Shown here: piece after piece, positions 14,743 through 22,206 of the stretch
Numbering within the stretch: position 1 is the stretch's first letter
Layout: every line of letters starts with the position of its first letter
NCBI GenBank assembly: GCA_002452615.1
Contig: DKES01000022.1
Location: 1-29,341, forward strand
From: Patescibacteria group bacterium UBA6816
Lineage (GTDB): Bacteria > Patescibacteriota > Patescibacteriia > UBA2591 > UBA6264
DNA: 29,341 bases
Reading direction: 5' to 3'
The notes under the pieces: generated by a model
What the model was told of the DNA's origin: nothing
Database searches by the model: none
Seen by the model: only the letters and a program-made list of their open reading frames with translations
Program-made: the position numbers and the translations under genes

Positions 14743-14782
14743 GTTAGCGAAGTTTAAGGACGGAGGAGATGGGGCTTCCGCC
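14743..14782. repeat. Degenerate tRNA-Ser 3'-end fragment with hairpin
   Basis: TTAGCGAAGTTTAAGGACGG here recurs at 14938-14957 before tRNA-Ser(GCT) as TTAGCGAAGTTTAAGGGCGG. It is followed by GGAGGAGATGGGGCTT, which resembles the 3' end of tRNA-Ser(TGA) with a base change. After that, TCCGCC-AGA-GGCGGA (14777-14791) forms a perfect hairpin. It is a third partial copy of the tRNA-Ser end beside the GIY-YIG gene. Confidence 0.6.
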
Positions 14783-14791
14783 AGAGGCGGA

Positions 14792-14830
14792 TAAACTTCT
14801 CGCCCCCCCTTTAAGGACGGAGGAGGTGGG
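14792..14830. repeat. Direct repeat right of the GIY-YIG gene, overlapping tRNA-Ser(TGA)
   Basis: Partner of 14376-14414 (35 of 39 identical; start-to-start distance 416 bp). Its last 13 bases are the 3' end of the genuine tRNA-Ser(TGA), so this is the parental copy and the left one the derived copy. Confidence 0.8.
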
Positions 14831-14901
14831 GCTCGAACCCACAAGTCCCTAAGGACGCCAGTTTTCAAGACTGGTGGATTACCAATTATCCGTACTCCTC
14901 C
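14818..14901 (-). tRNA. tRNA-Ser(TGA)
   Basis: Acceptor GGAGGAG/CTCCTCC, anticodon stem CCAGT/ACTGG with loop CTTGAAA (anticodon TGA), a long variable arm (class II) with GTCC/GGAC stem, T arm GTGGG-TTCGAGC-CCCAC, discriminator G. No CCA is encoded. It follows tRNA-Ser(GCT) by 53 bases on the same strand. Confidence 0.95.
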
Positions 14902-14954
14902 CCTTACTCACAGGCCGAATAAAATATTAGCAAAGTATTAGCGAAGTTTAAGGG

Positions 14955-15041
14955 CGGTGGGTGTGGGATTCGAACCCACAAGCCGCGATTAAACGGCTAC
15001 AGTTTAGCAAACTGCTGGCTTACCATTCGCCGCAACCCACC
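14955..15041 (-). tRNA. tRNA-Ser(GCT)
   Basis: Acceptor GGTGGGT/ACCCACC, anticodon stem GCAGT/ACTGT with loop TTGCTAA (anticodon GCT), a long variable arm with AGCCG/CGGCT stem, T arm GTGGG-TTCGAAT-CCCAC, discriminator G. CCC, not CCA, follows. Its 5' end directly abuts the stop codon of the LAGLIDADG remnant with no spacer. Confidence 0.95.
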
Positions 15042-15413
15042 TTAATTTTTAAATCTTTTTAAATGTTTTGGATTATGAGAACCAATTAACTGAAAATATT
15101 TTTTTATATCTGAAACACTGTCAAGGCGCACATCTTTTCTTTGAGACATTCTCGGATTTAATCCATTATCTTTTAGTATAGCAAAAACGGATTGACGAAG
15201 AAACTTAGAACTATTTGTAAAGCTAAATTTCTTATACCTATAAAGCTTATCATTCACCCTATAACTATGAGTAAAAATACACCCATCGGTATCAACAAGC
15301 CCTCGAAGACAAGCAATTGAATATAATCTATTCTGTTTAATCCAATCTGGAATATCTACTTGTTGTTTGACCTTGTCTCCTTTTTTAAGTCCAAGTTTGT
15401 CAAAAAAAAACAA
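15042..15413 (-). pseudogene. LAGLIDADG homing endonuclease, truncated C-terminal half
   Basis: The 123-codon open frame has one LAGLIDADG motif, ACLRGLVDTDG (34-44), followed by the matching beta-strand pattern and a FLRQSVFAILKDNGLNP helix, with PRMSQRKDV and FQLIGSHNPKHLKRF at the end. Preceding IPDWIKQNRLY is the usual linker before the second motif of two-motif enzymes, so the first motif and half of the DNA-binding saddle appear missing. The only start in frame is a TTG in a 9-T run; the one ATG upstream (15420) is followed at once by TAG. It sits between a consensus promoter and tRNA-Ser(GCT). It may instead be a short one-motif enzyme that works as a homodimer, but I favour decay. Confidence 0.7.
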
Positions 15414-15434
15414 TCTACATTAACTCTTAACAAC

Positions 15435-15462
15435 ATTATATTTAATTTTAACAAAAAGTCAA
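15435..15462 (-). promoter_or_regulatory. Consensus sigma70 promoter toward the LAGLIDADG remnant and tRNA-Ser genes
   Basis: On the minus strand: -35 TTGACT, 16-base spacer, -10 TATAAT, the best match in the window. RNA would start near 15428 and run through the remnant into both tRNA-Ser genes and possibly the GIY-YIG gene. Its likely original purpose is to transcribe the tRNAs. It is back to back with the recG promoter. Confidence 0.7.
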
Positions 15463-15468
15463 TAAACC

Positions 15469-15496
15469 TTGATTTTTTTTAAATTTTGATTAAAAT
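15469..15496 (+). promoter_or_regulatory. Sigma70-type promoter for recG
   Basis: -35 TTGATT, 16-base spacer, -10 TAAAAT. RNA would start near 15503, just before the ATG at 15516. The alternative TTG at 15486 falls inside the spacer, which rules it out as the start. The -35 boxes of this and the opposite promoter are only 6 bases apart. Confidence 0.65.
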
Positions 15497-15515
15497 ATTA
15501 ATCTTTAAACATTTT

Positions 15516-17606
15516 ATGATAAATTTAAATTCTTCTATTACTGATTTGAGTCGAGTGGGTAAATCCACGGCTCAACAAATGAAAAAAATAGGATTAGAAA
15601 CAGTTAAAGACCTTTTAACTCATTATCCTTTTCGTTATGATGATTTCAGTAATATTTTAACTATTAAAGATTTAAAAACTCAAAAAACTGGCACCATTAA
15701 AGCCCGGATTGATTTAATTGATAATCATCGTTCACCAAGAAAAAAAACAATCATCACCGAGGCCATTGTTTCTGACCAAACTGATTCTTTAAAAGTAATT
15801 TGGTTTAATCAGCCATTTTTAATTAAAAATTTAAAAACAGGGAAAAGAGTTTATTTAGCCGGAAAAATAAATCATGATTCTTATTATGGACTACAATTAA
15901 CCAACCCTTCTTATGAAATTTGCCAGGAAAAAAGTCCCACCCATACCGGACGATTAGTTCCTATTTACCCCAGCACCGGACGATTAACTCAAAAACAAAT
16001 TCGTTTTCTAATCCGCCAAGTATTACCTTTGGTTCAACAAGTAAAAGACTGGTTGCCGCGAGAAATCCGGGTGGAATACAATCTGATTAACCTTTCTTTA
16101 GCTTTAGAACAAATTCATTTTCCTCAAAATAATCTTTGGCAAAAAAAAGCAGCTGATCGTTTAAAATTTGATGAGCTTTTTTTAATTCAGAGTAGAAATC
16201 AACTTATCCGCAAAAAATTACAAAAAAGAAATGCGCCAATAATAGAATTTAAGGAAAAAGAAACCAAAGAATTTGTAAAAAAACTTCCTTTTTCTTTAAC
16301 CACCGCTCAAAGAAAAAGCGCTTGGGAAATTATTAATGATTTAAAAAAACAAACCCCAATGAACCGTCTTTTAGAAGGAGACGTTGGTAGTGGCAAAACC
16401 ATTGTGGCCACAATGGCTATTTTAAATGTTCTCTTAAATGATTATCAAGTAGCTTATATGGTTCCTACGGAAATTTTAGCAGAACAGCATTTTAAAAATA
16501 TCACCAAATTATTAAAAAATTATAATTTTAAAATCGCCCTTTTAACCAGAACAAACGCCCAGGTTAATAAAAAAACAATTCTAAAAGAAAATTGTCAAAA
16601 AAATATTGCTTTAAAAAAAATAGACCTGATTATTGGCACTCATTCTTTAATTCAAGAAAAAATAAAATTTAAAAAATTAGGATTGGCTATTATTGACGAA
16701 CAACATCGTTTTGGAGTAAAACAACGCGCCTCTTTGATAAAAAAATCTTTAACCAAAAAAAATTCTGACCCCGATTATTGCCCTCACTTTTTATCTTTAA
16801 CCGCGACGCCTATACCACGCTCTATTGCCTTAACTTTATATGGTGATTTAGACCTTTCTTTAATTGACCAATTACCAGAAGGAAGAAAACCAATTATTAC
16901 TCAAATTATTAAACCAAAGCAAAAAGAAAAAACCTATGAATTCATTAGAAAAGAAATTAAACAAGGAAGACAAGCTTTTGTGGCCTGTCCTTTAATTGAC
17001 CCTTCTGACAAATTAGAAGTTAAATCAGTTAAAGAAGAGTTTAAAAAATTAAAAGAAAAAATATTTCCGGAATTTAAAATTGCCTTTTTACATGGGCGCA
17101 TGAAAACAATTGAAAAAGATAAAATTATGCGGGATTTTAATCAAAATAAAATTCAGATTTTAGTTTCCACCACGGTAGTAGAAGTAGGAATTGATATTCC
17201 TAATGCCTCTTTAATGATTATTGAAGGAGCGGAAAGATTTGGTTTAGCTCAACTTTATCAACTCCGGGGAAGAATTGGTCGAGACAAACACCAATCTTAT
17301 TGTTTTCTTGTTTTAGATAAAGAAAAAGAAAAAGCCCAAGAAAGGCTAACGGCTCTAATAAAGGCGAAAAATGGGTTTGAATTAGCGGAAAAAGACTTAT
17401 TATTACGTGGACCCGGAGAAATTTTTAACACCCGCCAGTCTGGATTTTTTTCTGATTTAAAAATTGCTCGATTATCTGATGTAGAAATTATAAAACAAAC
17501 TAAAACCGCGGTTCAAAAAATCTTTAACCAAGACCCTTCTCTTAAAAAAGAACAATTATTAAAGAAAAAAATTGACCAATTAATAAGCATAACCCATTTA
17601 GAGTAA
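15516..17606 (+). CDS. recG: ATP-dependent DNA helicase RecG
   Basis: RecG regresses stalled forks and branch-migrates Holliday junctions and D-loops. The product has 696 residues from this ATG, normal for the family. An N-terminal wedge/OB-fold domain (about 1-150, GTIKARIDLIDNHRSPRKKT) is followed by the SF2 helicase core: Walker A EGDVGSGKT (about 287-295), DEQH box IIDEQHRFGVKQR, TATPIPRSIALT, FLHGRM, STTVVEVGIDIPNASLMIIE and the RFGLAQLYQLRGRIGR motif VI, then a short C-terminal hook. The promoter places the start at 15516. Ends upstream of a strong hairpin. Secure call. Confidence 0.97.
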   Translation: MINLNSSITDLSRVGKSTAQQMKKIGLETVKDLLTHYPFRYDDFSNILTIKDLKTQKTGTIKARIDLIDNHRSPRKKTIITEAIVSDQTDSLKVIWFNQPFLIKNLKTGKRVYLAGKINHDSYYGLQLTNPSYEICQEKSPTHTGRLVPIYPSTGRLTQKQIRFLIRQVLPLVQQVKDWLPREIRVEYNLINLSLALEQIHFPQNNLWQKKAADRLKFDELFLIQSRNQLIRKKLQKRNAPIIEFKEKETKEFVKKLPFSLTTAQRKSAWEIINDLKKQTPMNRLLEGDVGSGKTIVATMAILNVLLNDYQVAYMVPTEILAEQHFKNITKLLKNYNFKIALLTRTNAQVNKKTILKENCQKNIALKKIDLIIGTHSLIQEKIKFKKLGLAIIDEQHRFGVKQRASLIKKSLTKKNSDPDYCPHFLSLTATPIPRSIALTLYGDLDLSLIDQLPEGRKPIITQIIKPKQKEKTYEFIRKEIKQGRQAFVACPLIDPSDKLEVKSVKEEFKKLKEKIFPEFKIAFLHGRMKTIEKDKIMRDFNQNKIQILVSTTVVEVGIDIPNASLMIIEGAERFGLAQLYQLRGRIGRDKHQSYCFLVLDKEKEKAQERLTALIKAKNGFELAEKDLLLRGPGEIFNTRQSGFFSDLKIARLSDVEIIKQTKTAVQKIFNQDPSLKKEQLLKKKIDQLISITHLE

Positions 17607-17632
17607 AATTTAAATCACAAATAAATCTAAAC

Positions 17633-17659
17633 TTTAGTCCGCCTCTTTGGCGGACTAAA
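17633..17659. terminator. Perfect hairpin between recG and radA
   Basis: TTTAGTCCGCC and GGCGGACTAAA give an 11-bp perfect stem with a 5-base loop, 26 bases after the recG stop. No long T-run follows, so it is a terminator by position more than by sequence. The genes converge here, and the rest of 17607-17735 is AT-rich with nothing else visible. Confidence 0.5.
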
Positions 17660-17735
17660 TAATGCTAAAATTAAAATGATTTTAAAGTAAAATAGAAAAA
17701 ATGTACAAATTTTATCATTTTTTTAAAAATCCGCT

Positions 17736-17797
17736 CTGAAACCCGCTCTGAAAGCGACTTTTCAGGGGGTAAAATTTGGGGTCTGACCCCAAATTAA
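17736..17797. repeat. Interspersed palindromic repeat, copy 1 (end of radA)
   Basis: About 62 bases match 20528-20590. The core is a perfect palindrome, AATTTGGGGTC-T-GACCCCAAATT (17773-17795), whose last bases overlap the radA stop codon (17794-17796). The left part pairs ACCCGCTCTGAAAGCGAC loosely. Read on the minus strand it sits exactly at the end of the radA coding sequence. Confidence 0.7.
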
Positions 17798-19113
17798 ATT
17801 TTTTCAATGGCCTCAGACAAGTTTTTAACCTGAATAATTTTATCCGGAGAAAAAATCTTCTCTCCTATGGGACAAATAATTTTTTCAAAGCCCATTTTAC
17901 GGGCTTCTTTAATTCTCTTGACCGGTTCTTTTACTCCTCTAATTTCTCCGCCCAATCCCACTTCTCCAAAAACAACTGTTTTAGAATCAATGACTTTATT
18001 TTTAAAAGCCGAGACCATAGCCAAGGCCACTCCCAAATCAATGGCGGGTTCTTTTATTTTTAAGCCTCCCACAATATTAATATGAACATCTTGATTGGCT
18101 AAATTTATTTGACAGCGCTTAATAAGAACAGCAATTAAAAGTCCGGTTCTATTCAAATCAAATCCATTCGCTTTTCTTTGTGGATAACCAAAAGAAGTTC
18201 GCGAAACCAAAGCTTGTACTTCCACTAAAAAAGACCGGCTTCCCTCTATAATAGGAACAACTACTGAACCACTAATTTTTAAATCACGATTAGATAAAAA
18301 AACCTTAGAAGGATTAAGGACTTCTTTTAAACCTGATTTTTCCATATCAAAAACCCCAACTTCATTAGTTGAACCAAAACGATTTTTAATGGCCCTTAAA
18401 AATCGGTAATGATGAGAAGGGTCTCCTTCTAAAAACAAAATCACATCTACTAAATGTTCTAAAGTCCGGGGACCAGCCATGGTTCCTCCTTTGGTAACAT
18501 GGCCAATAATAAAAATAGTGGCTTTAATTTTAGGAGCAATTTCCCTTAATTTTGCCGTGCAAGCTCTAACCTGATTAACACTTCCGGCCTCTGAATCAAG
18601 TTCTGAAGAAAACATGGTTTGAATTGAATCAATAATTACTAAGTCGGGCTGATGTTCTTCTAATTTTTGAGCAATAACTGAGATATTAGTTTCTCCTAAA
18701 AATTTCCAATCTGGAGAAGAAATTTTTAAACGGTCAAACCTTGTTTTCACCTGTTCTGGTGATTCTTCTCCACTAATATAAAAAATTTTTTGATTCTTTA
18801 GGGCTCCGGCAATTTGTAAAACTAAGGTTGATTTACCAATTCCTGGTTCACCTCCCAAAAGAACCAAGGATTGAGGAACAATCCCTCCTCCTAAAACTCG
18901 GTTAACTTCATTTATTTGAGAGTCTATTTTAGAAAAATTAATTTGACTAATTTCATTAAAATCAAGCACTTTAGCGCTTGATTTTATGTTTTTAAAATTC
19001 TGAGGCAAATTATTATCTTCTTCTTTAATGGTTCCCCAACTTTCACATTGAGGACACTGCCCAAACCACTTGGGAAATTGACTACCACATTTTGTGCAAA
19101 CAAATAAACTCAT
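17794..19113 (-). CDS. radA: DNA repair protein RadA (Sms)
   Basis: RadA is a RecA-like ATPase that aids branch migration during recombination. The product has 439 residues. N-terminal zinc finger C6-x2-C9...C20-x2-C23, Walker A GGEPGIGKST (87-96), Walker B-like LVIIDSIQTM, the family-specific KNRFG at 243-247, and a C-terminal Lon-like domain with VHINIVGGLKIKEPAIDLGV and VVFGEVGLGGEIR. All diagnostic parts are intact. The ATG at 19113 is the last of four 8-base repeats. The stop codon overlaps the palindromic repeat at 17773-17795. Confidence 0.97.
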   Translation of the reverse strand: MSLFVCTKCGSQFPKWFGQCPQCESWGTIKEEDNNLPQNFKNIKSSAKVLDFNEISQINFSKIDSQINEVNRVLGGGIVPQSLVLLGGEPGIGKSTLVLQIAGALKNQKIFYISGEESPEQVKTRFDRLKISSPDWKFLGETNISVIAQKLEEHQPDLVIIDSIQTMFSSELDSEAGSVNQVRACTAKLREIAPKIKATIFIIGHVTKGGTMAGPRTLEHLVDVILFLEGDPSHHYRFLRAIKNRFGSTNEVGVFDMEKSGLKEVLNPSKVFLSNRDLKISGSVVVPIIEGSRSFLVEVQALVSRTSFGYPQRKANGFDLNRTGLLIAVLIKRCQINLANQDVHINIVGGLKIKEPAIDLGVALAMVSAFKNKVIDSKTVVFGEVGLGGEIRGVKEPVKRIKEARKMGFEKIICPIGEKIFSPDKIIQVKNLSEAIEKI

Positions 19114-19142
19114 TTTAACATTTTAACATTAAAACATTTTAA
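19111..19142 (-). repeat. Four 8-bp tandem repeats spanning the radA start
   Basis: On the minus strand the unit TTAAAATG occurs three times with one variant TTTTAATG, and the fourth unit supplies the radA ATG. Because the unit is 8 bases long the ATGs fall in different frames. It may be simple-sequence slippage in the leader of an mRNA without Shine-Dalgarno. Confidence 0.6.
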
Positions 19143-19143
19143 C

Positions 19144-19168
19144 AAAAAAACGAGAAATAAAGCTCGTT
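19144..19168 (-). terminator. Intrinsic terminator of the beta-propeller gene
   Basis: On the minus strand AACGAG-CTTTATTT-CTCGTT is followed by a run of Ts (19144-19150 are As on the plus strand). It comes about 30 bases after the stop of the gene at 19197, so that gene and radA are probably separate transcripts. Confidence 0.65.
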
Positions 19169-19196
19169 AAAAATAATATGAGTCAAAACCATCTTT

Positions 19197-20492
19197 TTAT
19201 TTAAGGTTAATATATCTAAGTCGATTTGTATTTTCATCAACAAAATAAAGAATGTCTTCTTCTGCGGACAAATAAATATCTTTAACATTATATCCTCCCA
19301 TGGCTCCTTCAGCTAAAAAAGAAACTGTTCCGGTTAAAACATCAATTTTATAAAAATCATCTCGACTATTTTCCGCTAACTCAAGCACTAAACCTGCTCC
19401 TTCTGGTAATTCTCGGGGAACCGCGCAATAAAGCTCTTCTCCAGTTTGAGAAAAAGTACATTTATGGGCCCAGGTGGCTAAACCAGTATTTTTTTTATTT
19501 TGTCCAATTTGATTTCCTTGGGCATCAACAATATAAAGACGGGGCAGGTATCCAGTTTGGGCACTATAAACGCTATAAGCAATTTTATCTCCTTGAGGAG
19601 ACCACTGAGGTTCAAATCCTCGGCCATCAATAACCAAAGATTTAAAATTTTCTTGATTCTGGCCAATTAAAAGAATTTCTTGCTCCCAGGTTCCTCGCGG
19701 GTCACCAGTGGCAGAAAAAGCTACTACTTGATTATTGGGTGACCAAGAAACTGTTACTTTATCAGCGTTCTCTCCCACATGCTCAAGGGGTTGTGACTGG
19801 CTTCCATCTGGACTGGCAATGGCTAACCAATTATTTTCTGGATAAGCGCTAATTGACTGAAAAGCAATTTTAGTCCCGGTACGATTCCAAGAAAAATCTT
19901 GCCAAATTTTAGGTAAAGTATATTGTTGATTTTTTTCAAAATCATACATTACTTTAAATCCATCAGGATATTCTAAAATGGCCTTATCTTTAACCGGAGA
20001 CCAATTTATTTTTTCCACGTTATAAAAAATTTGGTCAGAGAAAAGTTCTTTATTTCCAAAAATATCAGTAGAATAAAAATAACCAGAATCAGAATCATAA
20101 TAAATATTATTCTCCCCATCCGCTGCTAAAGTGGGAAAAGATACTTTTTCATTAAGCACTGGATTAACCCAGGTTCTTCCCCCTTGAGCCACGTCGTCAA
20201 TTTGAGGGACAATTTTTTCTACTGGTTCAATAATTTCTTCTGGGTCATCTTCAGGCCATTCAAGAGCTGGCAAACCCTGGTCTAATCTGTCTTTTATTTC
20301 CATGCCTTCCCACATTTGTTTAGTTACTGGCAAACGAACCCTTTCTCTTTCTTTTTCTACTTCTTCAGGAATAACTTCTTCGGGAGGAGTAACTGGTTTT
20401 TTAAAAAACATTAAATATAAAAGAAAAGCTAAAGCCACTACCACTAAAACAAAAAGGGATATCACAATAATTTTTTTTATTTTCTCTGACAT
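19197..20492 (-). CDS. Membrane-anchored TolB-like beta-propeller protein
   Basis: The product has 431 residues. One membrane segment at about 7-29 is followed by a Pro/Glu-rich linker (TPPEEVIPEE) and then repeated WD40/PD40-like blades: INWSPVKDKAILEYPDGF, FSWNRTGTKIAFQS, VSWSPNNQVVAFSATGD and PQWSPQGDKIAYSV. These W-S-P-x-G-x-x-x-A-F phrases are typical of TolB-type propellers, here facing outward from the membrane. Such folds bind protein partners; no enzyme motif is seen. It lies just upstream of radA on the minus strand with a terminator between, and 104 bases after the pilin gene with a palindromic repeat in that gap. The link to the secretion cluster is uncertain. Confidence 0.85.
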   Translation of the reverse strand: MSEKIKKIIVISLFVLVVVALAFLLYLMFFKKPVTPPEEVIPEEVEKERERVRLPVTKQMWEGMEIKDRLDQGLPALEWPEDDPEEIIEPVEKIVPQIDDVAQGGRTWVNPVLNEKVSFPTLAADGENNIYYDSDSGYFYSTDIFGNKELFSDQIFYNVEKINWSPVKDKAILEYPDGFKVMYDFEKNQQYTLPKIWQDFSWNRTGTKIAFQSISAYPENNWLAIASPDGSQSQPLEHVGENADKVTVSWSPNNQVVAFSATGDPRGTWEQEILLIGQNQENFKSLVIDGRGFEPQWSPQGDKIAYSVYSAQTGYLPRLYIVDAQGNQIGQNKKNTGLATWAHKCTFSQTGEELYCAVPRELPEGAGLVLELAENSRDDFYKIDVLTGTVSFLAEGAMGGYNVKDIYLSAEEDILYFVDENTNRLRYINLK

Positions 20493-20527
20493 AGGTTAAA
20501 AATTTTAATATTTTTTAAAAATTTACC

Positions 20528-20590
20528 CTGGAACCCGTTCCGAAAGAGGGTTTTTCAAAGGATAAAATTTGGGGCCTAACCCCAAATTAA
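20528..20590. repeat. Interspersed palindromic repeat, copy 2 (end of pilin gene)
   Basis: This matches 17736-17797 along its length (AAAATTTGGGG and CCCCAAATTAAA arms are identical; inner part differs). The palindrome AATTTGGGG-CCTAA-CCCCAAATT sits 5 bases past the stop of the gene at 20596. It is probably a shared transcript-end element of minus-strand genes. Confidence 0.7.
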
Positions 20591-20595
20591 AAGTA

Positions 20596-21426
20596 TTAAT
20601 CAGAAACACATTTTTTTTCTTCTAAATTCCACCTACAATCTAATGAGCATCTATTATTAGCAATAACACAACAAATTTCAGTCCCACATTTACTACAGTT
20701 TGTTACTAATTTATCACAAAAAAATGAATCACATCTACTAACACTTACATTTGTTTTAAACGGTTCAGGACAAACCCGTCCACAAGTTTGATTAAAAGGT
20801 ATCTGAGCGTAAGTATATTTATATTCTCCTGTAACAGGATCCTTACCCTCACAACAATCTAATTTAGTTTGTTCATTCATCCACTCTTGTAATCCACAAC
20901 TTGCTTTACTAACACATTTATTATCATGAACCTCACAATGAGCATAAAGTTCGCAACTAGCAACGCTAATATCCTCACAAAAATTCAATTCTTTATCCTT
21001 ATTTATATCCTCTTCTTTTCCTACCTCGCTGATTTCTAAATTTCTTAAACTAACTAATTGAGGATTAATAAAGTTTAACAAGGCAAAAGAACCAATACCA
21101 ATTAACAAACCAATTAAAGCTGAGGTTATCTGATTTTTGGCTTGAGTAATTAAAGAAGCATTGCCTGCGGCAGTAAGCCAACGAAAACCCGCAATCATAA
21201 TCATAACAATAGCTAAAATAACCAAAGCTCTTAATCCCCAATTATAAAGGGCAATAATATAATGGGCAAAAGTATTTCTTTCTACTTGAATTGTAGACCC
21301 AACTTGACCAAATCCAGGAATTTCTACTTGAGGAGTAAAAACAGGGGAATCTATTTGTCCTAAAACCATTAACGGAGTTAAAAGTCCCAGAAAAAGACAA
21401 GTAAAGAAAAGAATTTTTTTTAGCAT
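20596..21426 (-). CDS. VirB2/TrbC-like pilin with a Cys-rich C-terminal domain
   Basis: The product has 276 residues. A signal peptide (about 1-23, cut near VLGQ) is followed by a short exported stretch and two close membrane helices (about 58-82 and 98-120). The loop between them reads GFRWLTAAGNASLITQAKNQ. This is the TrbC/VirB2-type pilin pattern used in CPR secretion clusters. After residue 120 comes about 125 residues with 18 cysteines, including CEDISVASCELYAHC, DCCEG and CSKCGTEICC, a spacing unlike a simple zinc ribbon, so probably disulfide-bonded outside the cell. This tail is not part of ordinary VirB2. First part is a confident family call; the tail is new to me. Confidence 0.8.
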   Translation of the reverse strand: MLKKILFFTCLFLGLLTPLMVLGQIDSPVFTPQVEIPGFGQVGSTIQVERNTFAHYIIALYNWGLRALVILAIVMIMIAGFRWLTAAGNASLITQAKNQITSALIGLLIGIGSFALLNFINPQLVSLRNLEISEVGKEEDINKDKELNFCEDISVASCELYAHCEVHDNKCVSKASCGLQEWMNEQTKLDCCEGKDPVTGEYKYTYAQIPFNQTCGRVCPEPFKTNVSVSRCDSFFCDKLVTNCSKCGTEICCVIANNRCSLDCRWNLEEKKCVSD

Positions 21427-21483
21427 ATTTAGTATAAATTAATTTATTTAACAGGTTAGAGTTAAAAGGATAAATTTTTTAAA

Positions 21484-22188
21484 TTATTGACTGAATAAAG
21501 ATTTAAAAGCATCCCAAACAAAACCACTTAGCTGTTTAGCTAATCCCCAGGGATCAGTAATTGCCGTAACCATAAGAACAATCATCACAAAAAAGATTGA
21601 GAGCAAAACTAAGGCTAAAAAATTTAAAGAAAAAAGAACAATAATTCCTAAAATTTTTCCTAAACCTTGAGGTAAAGAATGAGTCAGAATGCCAAAAGGG
21701 GCTATTCTTTTTGATAATCCTAAAAAAATAATATCTAATAAACCAGTAGAGGCGAAAAAATAAATATTTAATCCTAACAAAGCCGGGAAAAAACCTATTA
21801 GAGTAAAAAGGGACCCCCACAAAGAATTTAAGATAAAAACAGAAGCTGATTGGCTTATTGCCTGAGAATCTCCTTTAAGGGTTGATTGAGCAGCTTGCTT
21901 AATTTGTTTAAAATTTCCTTTTTTTAAAGAAGAAAAATCTTTAGCGGGTTGGTCTGAGGAAGAAAAACCTTCTCCTTTAACACTTTCTTGAGAACGAGTC
22001 TCTTGGGTTTTTTGAAATTTATCTGATGATTTAATTAACTGCTCTGGATTTATAGTTCCACCAGGTTTCATTCTTTTTTGATGTTGCTGACGCTGAAGTT
22101 CTCTTTTTCTTTGTTGTTCTTGTTGTTCAACGGTTAAATCATTATTTTTTTTAAAAGACTGGTTTTCTGTTTCTGAATTTTTAACCAT
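21484..22188 (-). CDS. Multi-span membrane protein of the secretion cluster
   Basis: The product has 234 residues. The first 100 are polar, with a Gln/Arg/Lys-rich stretch (EQQEQQRKRELQRQQHQKRM) and Ser/Lys-rich linker; the last 130 contain about three to four membrane segments (near 115-137, 140-158, 178-215). No family I can name. Its place between the pilin and the VirB8-like gene makes a VirB6-like or other inner-membrane role conceivable, but it is shorter than VirB6 and the resemblance is only general. The gene follows the VirB8-like gene by 18 bases. Confidence 0.7.
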   Translation of the reverse strand: MVKNSETENQSFKKNNDLTVEQQEQQRKRELQRQQHQKRMKPGGTINPEQLIKSSDKFQKTQETRSQESVKGEGFSSSDQPAKDFSSLKKGNFKQIKQAAQSTLKGDSQAISQSASVFILNSLWGSLFTLIGFFPALLGLNIYFFASTGLLDIIFLGLSKRIAPFGILTHSLPQGLGKILGIIVLFSLNFLALVLLSIFFVMIVLMVTAITDPWGLAKQLSGFVWDAFKSLFSQ

Positions 22189-22206
22189 ATAATTATTAAG
22201 AATAAT

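Noticed and set aside
15486..15515. recG start at TTG 15486
   Set aside because: It falls within the spacer of the recG promoter and would precede the transcription start. The ATG at 15516 opens a normal RecG N-terminus.
17776..18085. Plus-strand open frames opposite radA
   Set aside because: They are antisense to the conserved Lon-like end of RadA and have no family features.
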